From Bacteriovorax sp. Seq25_V (GTDB taxonomy: Bacteria; Bdellovibrionota; Bacteriovoracia; Bacteriovoracales; Bacteriovoracaceae), in the NCBI RefSeq assembly GCF_000447795.1, contig NZ_AUNI01000015.1, positions 372,001-436,000 of the forward strand: a DNA stretch of 64,000 nt, given 5' to 3'. This document shows, piece by piece, positions 1 through 8,871 of this stretch (the stretch's first letter is position 1; each line of letters opens with the position of its first letter). Both the position numbers and the translations under genes were made by a program. Below the pieces are notes generated by a model. It made no database searches, was not told the DNA's origin, and was given only the letters and a program-made list of their open reading frames with translations.

Positions 1-46
1 GGTAATATTAGCGGATTTCTCAAGACAAGGTAAATTAGGAACAATT

Positions 47-2827
47 TTGGTTAAAAGGCAATTTGATACATACATTATTATTTTTCTCTTCTTTGTGTCA
101 TTTGCAATCCTCTACAAATTGTTGACTCTTCAGTATCTCTATCCTTTTAGTGGTGGTGAACGTATCAGTGCAGGGCAATTAACTTCACTTGTTAATGATG
201 TAAGAAGGAAGAGTTTTGATCAGGTCTCCTGGGTGGATGCAAGTGATGAAGAGACTATCTATAATAATGATAAAATATTCACTGATAATAACTCAAAAGC
301 TCAGATCAAATTTGAGAGTGGTAATCTCATTACAATTAATGAAGAGAGTCTTTTTAAAGTAAGTATAATTAATAATACAATCAATCTTGATATGGAGAGG
401 GGATCGTTTATCGCTGATTTAACTTCTGATGCGGAGGTCCTGTTATTCATTCTAGGCGGTAAGGAATATAAAGTTAAATCAAAGAAAGGAAAAATTAAAA
501 TTACAGGAAATCAAATTTCCCTTCTTTCTGGAGAGGCTTCTCTTGTGTCGGGAAGTTCTAAACTTGAGTTGAAACAAGGGGAAATTGCTAAACTTGATGA
601 GCATATTGAGTTCGTTGAGAAGTTTCCTGCAAAATTAAATATTATCGATGCTAAAACATATTATATCCAAAAAGATAAGGGATTAACTCTAAACTGGGAA
701 AGTTTAAAAAAGTTAAAACTAGAGTCTTCTTTTGATATTTCTTTTGAAAAAAGAAGTGTCTATTCGCCTTTAGATAATACATTTGTTTTACATCTTCAGG
801 AAGGAATGAATTATATTCGTTTTATCGATCCTATAAAGAATCAAATCTCAAATATTACAAGTATGAATATTATTTACGAGACAGTTCCTGAAATTACACT
901 TGATCGTAATAAGGTTTTCTCCGGAGAAGAAGTAAGTTTTAAGGATAACTTCGAAGGAAAATGGTCTTACGAGATTCGTCTTGGAGACAAGACATTAAAG
1001 ACCAGCTCACTCAAGCACTCTTTCCAAATTAATGAAGTCGGAAGCCAGTCTGTCCTATTTAAGGTAGATGATCCTGACCGATTAGATGCTCTATGGTCGA
1101 AACCTCTTCAGGTTGAGGTGTTGTCATTGCCAAAGAGAGGGCCTCGTATACTTTCGCCAACAGAGGGACAAGAGTTCTATCTTTATGGAGATCATGGAAT
1201 TGTTAATGTTGAGGTTGATAATACTACCGATGCGACAACAGGAGTTTTATTCCAAGGAAATAAGTTACTTCTATCAGATGAGAATAAAACAGAGTTAACG
1301 ATAAATAAATCAGGAACTCAAGAGATTGAATCATTCTTTGAAATCAGTGATCAGGTAATTGGCGGATCTAAGCGTAAATTTCATGTCTACCTCGAGCCGT
1401 CTGGTCTTGATTTAGAGCAGGGGGCTAAATTTATTTTAAAGAAGCCTGGACAGGAAGTTGACTTTGATTGGGCCGGAGTAGCTAGCGCAAATTATCTTTT
1501 AGAAATCTCTAACGATAGAAATTTTCAAAAGATTGCGAAGACTAAAAATGTTAAGGGGCTTACAGCAAAAATGAGTTTCTCTAAAACAGGTGAAATGTTT
1601 TGGAGAGCTAAAAAAATTAATAAAGATGGAACTGTCGAGTATGGTTCACCGAAGAAGATTATTTTAAGTAAGCCACTCGCTCCATCCGCACCTAAAATTA
1701 GAAAAGTAATTAAGAAGAGAGTGACAACTAATATCTTAAATTCGATTCTCGATTTTATTTTTCCTGCTGCATACGCTGCTGAGGATGTGCTTGAATGGAC
1801 ACCGGTAAATGATGTCGAAAGTTATCGGGTTGAAATTTATCGAGGTGAAAAACTTCTTATTAATGAGATTGTTAATGACAATGCAATTTCAATACAAAGT
1901 CTTACGCCTGGTAGTTATAAGTATCGTATCGCTAGTATTGATTATTGGGAGCAGCAAGGTGAGTTCTCAGAATTTGCAACTTTAATAATAGAGAAGGTTG
2001 TTAAAAATCCAATAATTAATCTCATCGCTCCTGAACATCGCCAGTCATTTGATGGTGATGAGGTCATTAAATTTGAATGGGAAGCTGTAGAAGGTGAGAA
2101 TGTATATAATGTAGAATTGTCGAATAGCTTGTCTTTTAAAATAACAAAAGAATTCAAAGTAAAAGGTTCAATGTTTGAACTTGATGCTAAGAAGATGCGG
2201 TTGAACAAGATTTTCTGGCGTGTGAGTGCGGGCAAGTGGAAATCAAAACGTCGCTACTTTGAGGTGAAGCAATTAACAAAGGCATCGGAAATAAAGAAGG
2301 CAAGTTCGAGACGGTCGAAATGGTTAGTATACTTCTCTCCACGTAAAACTTCGAGAGAGACTAGTAGGGCTAAGATTGATGGAGTGGATATGATCTCATT
2401 TGGTGGAAGTTATTATTTTGACTACCAAAAGTTTAATTTTACAGCTTCATTTGATAAGAGCTCTGGAAAAGTATTTAATGATCTCAGTTACTCAGAAAAT
2501 ACATTTTCATTAAAAGGATTATATCCCGTTCGAAGCTTTGACCTGGGGATGAAACTATCTATTAGAAATGGTAATGATTATAAAGTAGAGAGTAACAAAG
2601 TCGTAGAAGCGCGAACTACTAACTTTAGTGTGGGATTAGAGACGAAAGTTTGGGACCTAAGCCTTGGATATACATTTGTTGGACTTAGTGGCCTTGACAT
2701 AAGATACGATTTTCCACTCTCTCTTTATAAGAAAAACTTTGTATTAACACCTCAATTTGTAACTCGAGACTCTGAAGATTACGGTAAAGAGACTTCATTT
2801 GGCCTTCTCTTTGGAATTAGCCTCTAG
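47..2827 (+). CDS. FecR-domain surface protein with fibronectin-like repeats and beta-strand C-terminus
   Basis: A TTG start at 47 is chosen because AGGA at 37-40 sits 6 bases before it; the frame is open to the left edge, so an upstream start is possible. Residues about 8-28 form one membrane anchor. Residues about 70-190 look like a FecR domain (DKIFT, then FESGNLITINEES). The middle, about 280-750, has fibronectin/Ig-like segments with WE and YRVEI motifs. The last ~140 residues alternate hydrophobic and polar residues like outer-membrane beta strands. No FecA or sigma factor is adjacent, so classical FecR signalling is unlikely. A role in envelope structure or sensing is inferred; the domain calls are by eye. 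Confidence 0.75.
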   Translation: MVKRQFDTYIIIFLFFVSFAILYKLLTLQYLYPFSGGERISAGQLTSLVNDVRRKSFDQVSWVDASDEETIYNNDKIFTDNNSKAQIKFESGNLITINEESLFKVSIINNTINLDMERGSFIADLTSDAEVLLFILGGKEYKVKSKKGKIKITGNQISLLSGEASLVSGSSKLELKQGEIAKLDEHIEFVEKFPAKLNIIDAKTYYIQKDKGLTLNWESLKKLKLESSFDISFEKRSVYSPLDNTFVLHLQEGMNYIRFIDPIKNQISNITSMNIIYETVPEITLDRNKVFSGEEVSFKDNFEGKWSYEIRLGDKTLKTSSLKHSFQINEVGSQSVLFKVDDPDRLDALWSKPLQVEVLSLPKRGPRILSPTEGQEFYLYGDHGIVNVEVDNTTDATTGVLFQGNKLLLSDENKTELTINKSGTQEIESFFEISDQVIGGSKRKFHVYLEPSGLDLEQGAKFILKKPGQEVDFDWAGVASANYLLEISNDRNFQKIAKTKNVKGLTAKMSFSKTGEMFWRAKKINKDGTVEYGSPKKIILSKPLAPSAPKIRKVIKKRVTTNILNSILDFIFPAAYAAEDVLEWTPVNDVESYRVEIYRGEKLLINEIVNDNAISIQSLTPGSYKYRIASIDYWEQQGEFSEFATLIIEKVVKNPIINLIAPEHRQSFDGDEVIKFEWEAVEGENVYNVELSNSLSFKITKEFKVKGSMFELDAKKMRLNKIFWRVSAGKWKSKRRYFEVKQLTKASEIKKASSRRSKWLVYFSPRKTSRETSRAKIDGVDMISFGGSYYFDYQKFNFTASFDKSSGKVFNDLSYSENTFSLKGLYPVRSFDLGMKLSIRNGNDYKVESNKVVEARTTNFSVGLETKVWDLSLGYTFVGLSGLDIRYDFPLSLYKKNFVLTPQFVTRDSEDYGKETSFGLLFGISL

Positions 2828-2950
2828 CCACAGAATATAGTCATATTAATCATGAAATTCCCTTCTTAGTTTGAGCTAAAGTACTGAATTTTAGTCCAAT
2901 ACTGTTAAAAAATTATAATAATTCAAGACCAAACCGATAAGGTATTGCTT

Positions 2951-5290
2951 ATGAAAACTTATAATTTACAAGTCACACCATTGTTAAGAATTGTCTCGAG
3001 GACAGTGCTGTCACTTGTTCTTATATTTGTAATCGGGTGTACTCCACAACCGGAAGTTGAAGAGGCCTTAGATGACTCGATCAATATTCCATCTGCTGGA
3101 GTACCCCCATTACCATCTCTTGAAGTAAGTTGTTACCAAGATGCTTACGCTGTACCCGAAGAGTCAATCACAAGAAAAATTGATATCTTAATTGTTCCTG
3201 ATACGTCAGGATCAATCATTGATGAACGCGCTGCTATCGCGGATGGCTTTGATAACTTTCTTAATATGATGCCAGCTTCTGCTGATATTAGAGTTGGTGT
3301 TATGCTTGGACACAGTGGAGCAACAACGAAGAGTGGTGCTCTTTATCAAAAAGGAACAGAGCCACTAATTCTTGATAATCAAAGCTTAACGATTGCTGAG
3401 ATTAAAACACATTTACGAACTAAGATGCAAAACCCAGCTGGAGATAATGCATCCGATGGTGGAGAGATGGGTCTTTATTCTCTTAATAAATCTTTAACTG
3501 AAACAAACTTTGCAAATATTCAATCACAAGGTTTCTATCGTGACGATGCTGCCCTTGTTGTTATTTTTGTCGCTGATGAGCAAGATATCTGTGCCGAGTA
3601 CCCAGCGGGGGTAACACCTGTTCCTGATCCTCAAGGTGGAGAGACAAATTCTTATAATAACTATTGTGTCGATGGTAGTGGAGAAAGAATTGTTACACCT
3701 AAAATCGTTGTTGATCGTTTGAAGGAGCTTTATCAAGACAAGCCACTTGTTGTTGGTGGTGTTCTTTACAATAATTTAAATACAATTCCACTATCTGGTG
3801 AAAATGAACTCGGTTACGGATACCTTGAGGCCATTGAGCTTGCAGGTGGTATTACAGTTGATATGGCAACAGGTGATTATGGAAATGGACTTTCAAAAAT
3901 TGGAACACTTGCGATGACAAAGCTTGCTCCTGTGAATAGTTTCAACCTCTCTGTAGCAAATGTAGATCCAGCTACAATTAAAACTTATGTTAATGAAGTT
4001 AGTGTTCCGTTCACATATAGCTCAGAATTAAATATCGTAACTCTGGTTAATGAGAGACCAACTTTTTCTGTGGCCCATGTTCAGTACTGTGAAAAACCTC
4101 AAATTATTAAAGAGGTTGTCCAAGTCGTTGCAGGTGGATTTCATACATGTGGCCTGCTTGCCACTGGTGATGTGAAGTGTTTTGGTGAAAATAATTATGG
4201 ACAGCTAGGTCTTGGTGATACTGATCGTCGTGGTGACGATGAACTACTAAATGGTATTGGTTATGTTCCACTTGGTGAAAAAGCAATTCAACTTGTGGCC
4301 GGTGTTTATCATACATGTGCTCTATTAGAATCTGGAAAAGTGAGATGTTGGGGATTCAATAATAGAGGTCAGTTAGGGCAAGGTAACACTGATAATGTTG
4401 GTGACAATGAGCAAGTAACTGACGTGCCATATGTTTCGCTTGGGACAAGTGAAGTAAAAAGACTTTACGGTGGGACTTACTTTAACTGTGCTCTTTATAA
4501 GAATGGAAATATTAGATGTTGGGGAGATAATACTAACGGACAACTTGGAAATGGAACAAATAACTTCATCGGAGATGATGAACTTCCAACTGCCGGTGGT
4601 CTCGTAAATCTAGGTGCTCCAGCTCTTCAAATGGACTTAAGTACAATTAGTTACCATGCTTGTGCAATTACAGCTGGTGGTGTTTTAAAATGCTGGGGAG
4701 AAAATGGGAACGGGCAGTTAGGACTTGGTAACACAACTGATACTAATATTCCAACAACTGCTGTATCACTTCCAAAACCAGCGATTATGGTTAGCACTGG
4801 TGGTCAGCACACTTGTGCTCTTTTAAGTGATTATACAGTAAATTGTTTTGGACAAAATACACATGGCCAACTTGGACTTGGTAACTCAGAGAAGATTGGT
4901 GACGATGAGCTTCCTTCTGCTGCATCTAACGTAAATATTGGCTTTGAAGTTTCACAAATTTATGCAGGTAACTTTTCAACGTGTGCGATCTCGAATGAAG
5001 GTGAGGCAAAGTGTTGGGGAAGAAATGTTTACGGTCAACTCGGTCTTGGGAACACGACGAATGTTGGTGTAACTGATACGCCTGCTGATCATGCATCAAT
5101 CAGTCTTGGTGCACGTGTTAGTTCTGTATCAGGGGGAGTTGAACATCACTGTTTTACACATCAAGATAGTGGGAAAATTAAATGTATCGGACAAGGTACT
5201 CGTGGCCAATTAGGCTATGGGGAAGCAAATAATATCGGTGATGATGAATTACCGACGAACTTCGACTTCTTGTCTTTGATTGAAATTTAA
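2951..5290 (+). CDS. VWA-like and RCC1-repeat lipoprotein
   Basis: ATG 2951 has TAAGG 8 bases upstream; an in-frame TTG at 2945 is less likely. The signal peptide ends in a lipobox (VIGC, Cys30). Residues about 76-330 resemble a von Willebrand A domain with a MIDAS-type DTSGS at 84-88. Residues about 385-779 hold seven RCC1-type repeats, each with a core like HTCAL, CWG and GQLG, enough for a complete seven-bladed propeller. Nearly every blade carries two cysteines, suggesting one disulfide per blade outside the cytoplasm. A surface-exposed adhesion or binding role is inferred. The 3' end overlaps the convergent glycine-rich gene by 42 bp. Confidence 0.85.
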   Translation: MKTYNLQVTPLLRIVSRTVLSLVLIFVIGCTPQPEVEEALDDSINIPSAGVPPLPSLEVSCYQDAYAVPEESITRKIDILIVPDTSGSIIDERAAIADGFDNFLNMMPASADIRVGVMLGHSGATTKSGALYQKGTEPLILDNQSLTIAEIKTHLRTKMQNPAGDNASDGGEMGLYSLNKSLTETNFANIQSQGFYRDDAALVVIFVADEQDICAEYPAGVTPVPDPQGGETNSYNNYCVDGSGERIVTPKIVVDRLKELYQDKPLVVGGVLYNNLNTIPLSGENELGYGYLEAIELAGGITVDMATGDYGNGLSKIGTLAMTKLAPVNSFNLSVANVDPATIKTYVNEVSVPFTYSSELNIVTLVNERPTFSVAHVQYCEKPQIIKEVVQVVAGGFHTCGLLATGDVKCFGENNYGQLGLGDTDRRGDDELLNGIGYVPLGEKAIQLVAGVYHTCALLESGKVRCWGFNNRGQLGQGNTDNVGDNEQVTDVPYVSLGTSEVKRLYGGTYFNCALYKNGNIRCWGDNTNGQLGNGTNNFIGDDELPTAGGLVNLGAPALQMDLSTISYHACAITAGGVLKCWGENGNGQLGLGNTTDTNIPTTAVSLPKPAIMVSTGGQHTCALLSDYTVNCFGQNTHGQLGLGNSEKIGDDELPSAASNVNIGFEVSQIYAGNFSTCAISNEGEAKCWGRNVYGQLGLGNTTNVGVTDTPADHASISLGARVSSVSGGVEHHCFTHQDSGKIKCIGQGTRGQLGYGEANNIGDDELPTNFDFLSLIEI

Positions 5291-6349
5291 TAATAAATTA
5301 GAGACAAGAAATAAAAATCCCAAAAAGATAAATCCAAATTTAAAATCATCATGAACTTCTCTAAGTGCACATCCTGGACTGATGTCTGATGTGAAGGCAT
5401 TGAGTTCAGAGGTTTGCGAAGAAAGACTAACATCAGATTGAAAAACAGATGGAGTAGGAGTGACTAATCCGACACCTGTTACTGCACCATCGCTATCATC
5501 AAGTCGAATAATTCCATTACCACCAGCTCCGCCTGCTCCACCATTACCAGCACCAGGGCCTGCCGCCCCTCCACTTGCAGTAATTGAGCCTGTGATTGTA
5601 ATGTGATCATTTGTCTCGATAAAAATGGCGCCTCCTGCGCCACCGCCGCCGCCTCCTGCGTCGTTTGAAGCTGAGTTGCCAGCACCTCCGCTAGCATTTA
5701 TTGAACTTGCAATTAAAACTGTCCCTCCAGCCGAAATGCGAAGAATTCCACCTCCGCCACCACCTTGGGCACCAACTGTAGAGTTATCATCCATTCCACC
5801 GCCGCCGCCGCCGGAACCACCAGTCATTGTAGTAGTAAATAGAGTTGCTGAGTCGTATGTTGATGTGGGTGCTATCCCGGCTGCTCCTGGACCACCGTCA
5901 CCACTATCTGTTCCCGCGATACCTACAGATCCAAGAGTTCCGTGTGATCCTCCTGAACCTCCTCCTGCTCCATCATTTCCAAATGCTCCCGCAGTAACGT
6001 CGCCTCCAGCATTTCCAAAAGTTCCAGCAGAAGGCCCACTTCCATTAGTTGAACCTGCTCCACCATTGTAACCACCAGCTACGCCGGCACCACCAGCAGA
6101 ACCATCTTGTCCACTTAAAGTAAGTGAGTTATTAATAGTGACATCACCCTGAACTTTAACAATGAGAGCTGTTGTTCCTGTTACTTGAACGGCTCCGGAA
6201 ATTGTGAGGTCTGTGCAATTGTATGTGCCTGAGGCTATTGTTGGGCCAGCCCAGTTACATGAACCATCGGCTCCGGTTCCGGTATCAATCGCAGCATATG
6301 TTGCAATTGAAAGCGAAGAGATTAAAAAGGTGTAAAATAGATTTTTCAT
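5249..6349 (-). CDS. Secreted glycine-rich protein with C-terminal sorting-like tail
   Basis: An N-terminal signal peptide (MKNLFYTFLISSLSIATYAA) leads into a short beta-rich region with VTINNSLTLSG-type motifs, then about 200 residues dominated by Gly, Ala and Ser (GGAGG-type runs). The C-terminus has Cys (SPGCA), a hydrophobic helix (FGFIFLGFLFLVSNLLL) and a basic end (NQRQEVEVRR). This Cys, helix, basic order resembles tripartite sorting tails such as MYXO-CTERM, though it is not a textbook match. Glycine-rich surface or extracellular matrix function is inferred. A long proline-rich frame on the other strand is only its composition shadow. Confidence 0.75.
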   Translation of the reverse strand: MKNLFYTFLISSLSIATYAAIDTGTGADGSCNWAGPTIASGTYNCTDLTISGAVQVTGTTALIVKVQGDVTINNSLTLSGQDGSAGGAGVAGGYNGGAGSTNGSGPSAGTFGNAGGDVTAGAFGNDGAGGGSGGSHGTLGSVGIAGTDSGDGGPGAAGIAPTSTYDSATLFTTTMTGGSGGGGGGMDDNSTVGAQGGGGGGILRISAGGTVLIASSINASGGAGNSASNDAGGGGGGAGGAIFIETNDHITITGSITASGGAAGPGAGNGGAGGAGGNGIIRLDDSDGAVTGVGLVTPTPSVFQSDVSLSSQTSELNAFTSDISPGCALREVHDDFKFGFIFLGFLFLVSNLLLNFNQRQEVEVRR

Positions 6350-6403
6350 CGTTAATATAATTATGACGGTAAGAATTTAATTTGCCAAATGGAATTAAGA
6401 AAA

Positions 6404-7528
6404 ATGAATTGTAATGCATTTGTTGAGCAAAGATGTCGGTCTTGTTCTTTAATTGAAAAAAACTACCATGAAGCTCTTCAAGAAAAAATTGATACTCTGT
6501 CTATTATGTTTCCAAGAGCATTGATAAAAGATGCGATCGAAACAACAGAGCGTCTTGGATATCGAAACAAAGCAAAATTTGTTGTAGGTGGAACTCTTGA
6601 AGCTCCTATACTTGGTATACCATCACCTCAGGATAAGTTTACAGTCTCTCCACTTCTTGATTGCCCAATTCATGAAGCAGAATTAAATACAATTTCTCTT
6701 TATATCAAAGAGAGTATTAAAAAGTTTTTACTAACTCCGTATTCCCTTGAAACAAGGACTGGAGAGTTTAAGTATCTCATCTTAACAAAAGCAAAGGGAA
6801 CAGAAGAGGTTTCTATTCGTTTTGGAATGAGAAGCTCGGAGTCCAGACCACGTGTAGAAAAACTTGCAAAAGAATTACAAGAAAAATTTTTAAATATTAA
6901 AGTTATAAGTTTTGAAATACAGCCTAAGCATGCTGCAATTTTTGAAGGTGATACATATTATTTAACAGAAGAGAAATTCATTCAGCATGATTTTGAAAGT
7001 TTTCGTTTAGTAAGTTCCACAACAAATTTCTTCCAGGTAAATAGTGAAGTTGCTAAAAAATTATATGATCAAATATTTTCAAGATATAAAGATGAGGATA
7101 TAAATCTCGCCCTCGATTTATTTTGTGGAGTTGGGGGTTTTGCTTTCTCGGCCGCAAGATTTTCAAATAAAGTAATTGGTATTGAGCTATCTGAAAATGC
7201 GATCGAGTGTGCAAAAACAATTCAGTCTCCAAAAGTTGAATTCTATTGTGATGATGCGATAAAGTTTCAGGAGTATAATAAAGAGAAAGTTGATCTTTTA
7301 ATCGTAAATCCTCCAAGAAGGGGAATTGGTGAGAAGTTCTCAAATCTAATCTGTGAAATTGCTCCAACATTCTTCGTCTATTCGAGCTGTAACCCTAAGA
7401 CACTTAAGGCCGATAGTGATATATTTGAGAAAGAATATGAGCTTGAATGTCTGATCCCTGTTGATATGTTTGCGATGACTTCGCATTTAGAGGTACTTAG
7501 CTTCTGGAAGAGGCGCAAAAGTCTGTAA
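6404..7528 (+). CDS. rlmC: 23S rRNA (uracil-C5)-methyltransferase RlmC
   Basis: SAM-dependent enzyme that makes 5-methyluridine in 23S rRNA (U747 in E. coli). It starts with an Fe-S cluster motif MNCNAFVEQRCRSC, closely like E. coli RlmC, then YRNKAKFVV, the SAM motif LDLFCGVGGF, the VNPPRRGIG motif and the catalytic-cysteine motif YSSCN. There is no N-terminal TRAM domain, which favours RlmC over RlmD. ATG 6404 gives the RlmC-like N-terminus; an in-frame ATG at 6389 would add five residues and has no ribosome site. It is divergent from the glycine-rich gene. Confidence 0.88.
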   Translation: MNCNAFVEQRCRSCSLIEKNYHEALQEKIDTLSIMFPRALIKDAIETTERLGYRNKAKFVVGGTLEAPILGIPSPQDKFTVSPLLDCPIHEAELNTISLYIKESIKKFLLTPYSLETRTGEFKYLILTKAKGTEEVSIRFGMRSSESRPRVEKLAKELQEKFLNIKVISFEIQPKHAAIFEGDTYYLTEEKFIQHDFESFRLVSSTTNFFQVNSEVAKKLYDQIFSRYKDEDINLALDLFCGVGGFAFSAARFSNKVIGIELSENAIECAKTIQSPKVEFYCDDAIKFQEYNKEKVDLLIVNPPRRGIGEKFSNLICEIAPTFFVYSSCNPKTLKADSDIFEKEYELECLIPVDMFAMTSHLEVLSFWKRRKSL

Positions 7529-7606
7529 GTTTTACACCATTTACAATCTTGATAAAGCTCTGGGCTATAATTGGAAAAAATAATTATTCGAAATTTAGGA
7601 GCTTTT

Positions 7607-8068
7607 ATGAAAAATCTTTTTGTAGCTTTATGTCTTTTAACTTCAATTTCCTCTTTTGCAGCAGATGTGACAGGTGAGTTTACTCTGAAGTCAGGTGATT
7701 CCTCATGTGAACATAGTGTAAGCCTAATAGAGGTTGAAAAAGGATTAAGACTAGTTGCTACAAGTAGTGTGGGTTCAATGTTTGAAGATGAAACAGCTGA
7801 AGATTTTTTAAATATTAACGGTGAAAAATTCGTCAAAAAGAGCAAAAGTTCGTCACACGGAACTAAATATGTCTCAGAAGCTGAGTCAACATTTGACGGT
7901 GTTTTCTTAGTAAAAAATGAAGTAATGAAAGAATATAATTTTGGAATTAGAACTTCAAAAACAACAGCAAATGTAATTCTTGAATTTCATGCTGATGGAC
8001 TTGAGTACTCTAAAGCACTGAAAGGTAGTAACAAGTGGTCAAGAGAGTGTTCTTACTCAAGAAACTAA
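7607..8068 (+). CDS. Small secreted protein, unknown function
   Basis: ATG 7607 follows AGGAG at 7597-7601 with 5-base spacing, which decides the start over an in-frame upstream TTG. The product is 153 residues with a clear Sec signal peptide (MKNLFVALCLLTSISSFA, cleaved before AD). The mature part has two cysteines (SSCEH near the start, RECSY at the end) and predicted beta strands, compatible with a small disulfide-bonded periplasmic or secreted beta-protein. No family recognised. Confidence 0.75.
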   Translation: MKNLFVALCLLTSISSFAADVTGEFTLKSGDSSCEHSVSLIEVEKGLRLVATSSVGSMFEDETAEDFLNINGEKFVKKSKSSSHGTKYVSEAESTFDGVFLVKNEVMKEYNFGIRTSKTTANVILEFHADGLEYSKALKGSNKWSRECSYSRN

Positions 8069-8116
8069 TTGTTAATTCTTTGTTAAGTTAGATAAAATTT
8101 CGTTGGCCTCCTTCGT

Positions 8117-8143
8117 GAAAAACTAATCGTGTGTTAGTTTTTC
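8117..8143 (+). promoter_or_regulatory. 10-bp perfect hairpin just upstream of a ribosome site
   Basis: GAAAAACTAA (8117-8126) pairs with TTAGTTTTTC (8134-8143) around a 7-base loop. It ends 4 bases before the GGAGG (8148-8152) of the next gene. It could stabilise the leader, end transcription from the gene before, or control ribosome access. Confidence 0.5.
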
Positions 8144-8157
8144 TCATGGAGGTAACA

Positions 8158-8787
8158 ATGACCAAACTGCTACTCGTATTTCTCTGTTTTTCTTATGTTA
8201 TTTTTTCTCACGCTAAATCACCCCACGATGAAAGTTACATTGGGACTCGCATTGAATATCAGGCCCATCAGCTAACCGTTACAGATAGTACGATAGCAAA
8301 AAAAATCTTTCTCAAACTTCCTGGACATTTCTATCATGCAGGATTGGCCCCTGAATTACTGATTAAAAATCATCGTTACTTTTACTGCACACGTGAACCA
8401 GATGGGAAGTTCTCTTGCAATATCTATTTAAACTTCAAGTATAATGGAGAACTGTCAAGTTTCGAAAAAGATCTCGACTACGGTCTTGGATCGATGACTG
8501 AATACTTATCTGAAGACAAAATTGCTGGAGTAGGGGAAGTTAAACTGGCAGGGAACTATATCGATATTTACTATGAAGGAGAGCTTGCTAAAAAAGTATT
8601 CTCAAAAATGGATCTCGCTAAAACTGATTACAAGCGTAAGTCTGGTACAGACTATGAGATCCGCTCTGGTCGTCATACAAGATGTGTAAGTCTTTATGCA
8701 GATAAAGAGGTTTTTTCATGCCGAATGAGACTACCAATAGATCCAAACAAGAAAAAAGAAGAAATTCCATTGAATCCCAATGCTTAG
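8158..8787 (+). CDS. Secreted protein, unknown function
   Basis: ATG 8158 is set by GGAGG at 8148-8152; an upstream in-frame start lacks any ribosome site and would lie inside the leader hairpin. The product is 209 residues with a Sec signal peptide ending FSHA/KS. Four cysteines in the mature part (YFYCTRE, FSCNIY, TRCVSL, FSCRMR) form two pairs, each in a pattern of a short strand with Tyr/Phe followed by Cys. This internal similarity suggests two related beta units. No family recognised. Confidence 0.72.
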   Translation: MTKLLLVFLCFSYVIFSHAKSPHDESYIGTRIEYQAHQLTVTDSTIAKKIFLKLPGHFYHAGLAPELLIKNHRYFYCTREPDGKFSCNIYLNFKYNGELSSFEKDLDYGLGSMTEYLSEDKIAGVGEVKLAGNYIDIYYEGELAKKVFSKMDLAKTDYKRKSGTDYEIRSGRHTRCVSLYADKEVFSCRMRLPIDPNKKKEEIPLNPNA

Positions 8788-8802
8788 CCGAACTCAAAAA
8801 AG

Positions 8803-8844
8803 TTGATAAGTGACCATTGGTCATATATAATTGACCGATGGTCA
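8803..8844 (+). promoter_or_regulatory. Promoter with two TGACC/GGTCA operators for the SDR-TetR operon
   Basis: A -35 TTGATA (8803-8808) and a perfect -10 TATAAT (8826-8831) are 17 bases apart. One palindrome, TGACCATTGGTCA (8811-8823), fills the spacer and a second, TGACCGATGGTCA (8832-8844), covers the start region. Their centres are 21 bp apart, about two helical turns, as expected for two repressor dimers on one face. The obvious binder is the TetR protein encoded second in the operon. Confidence 0.85.
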
Positions 8845-8871
8845 TTTTCCTGTGTCCATTTGGAGGTTAAG

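Noticed and set aside
5625-6071. Long proline-rich reading frame on the + strand
   Set aside because: It is the antisense shadow of the glycine-rich gene; Gly codons GGN become Pro codons CCN on the other strand.
7549-7571. TTGATA and TATAAT as a promoter for the gene at 7607
   Set aside because: The two boxes are only 11 bases apart, too close for a sigma-70 promoter.
7378-7845. 155-residue - strand frame across the rlmC end and the next gene
   Set aside because: It spans two real genes on the other strand and shows no motif or start signal.
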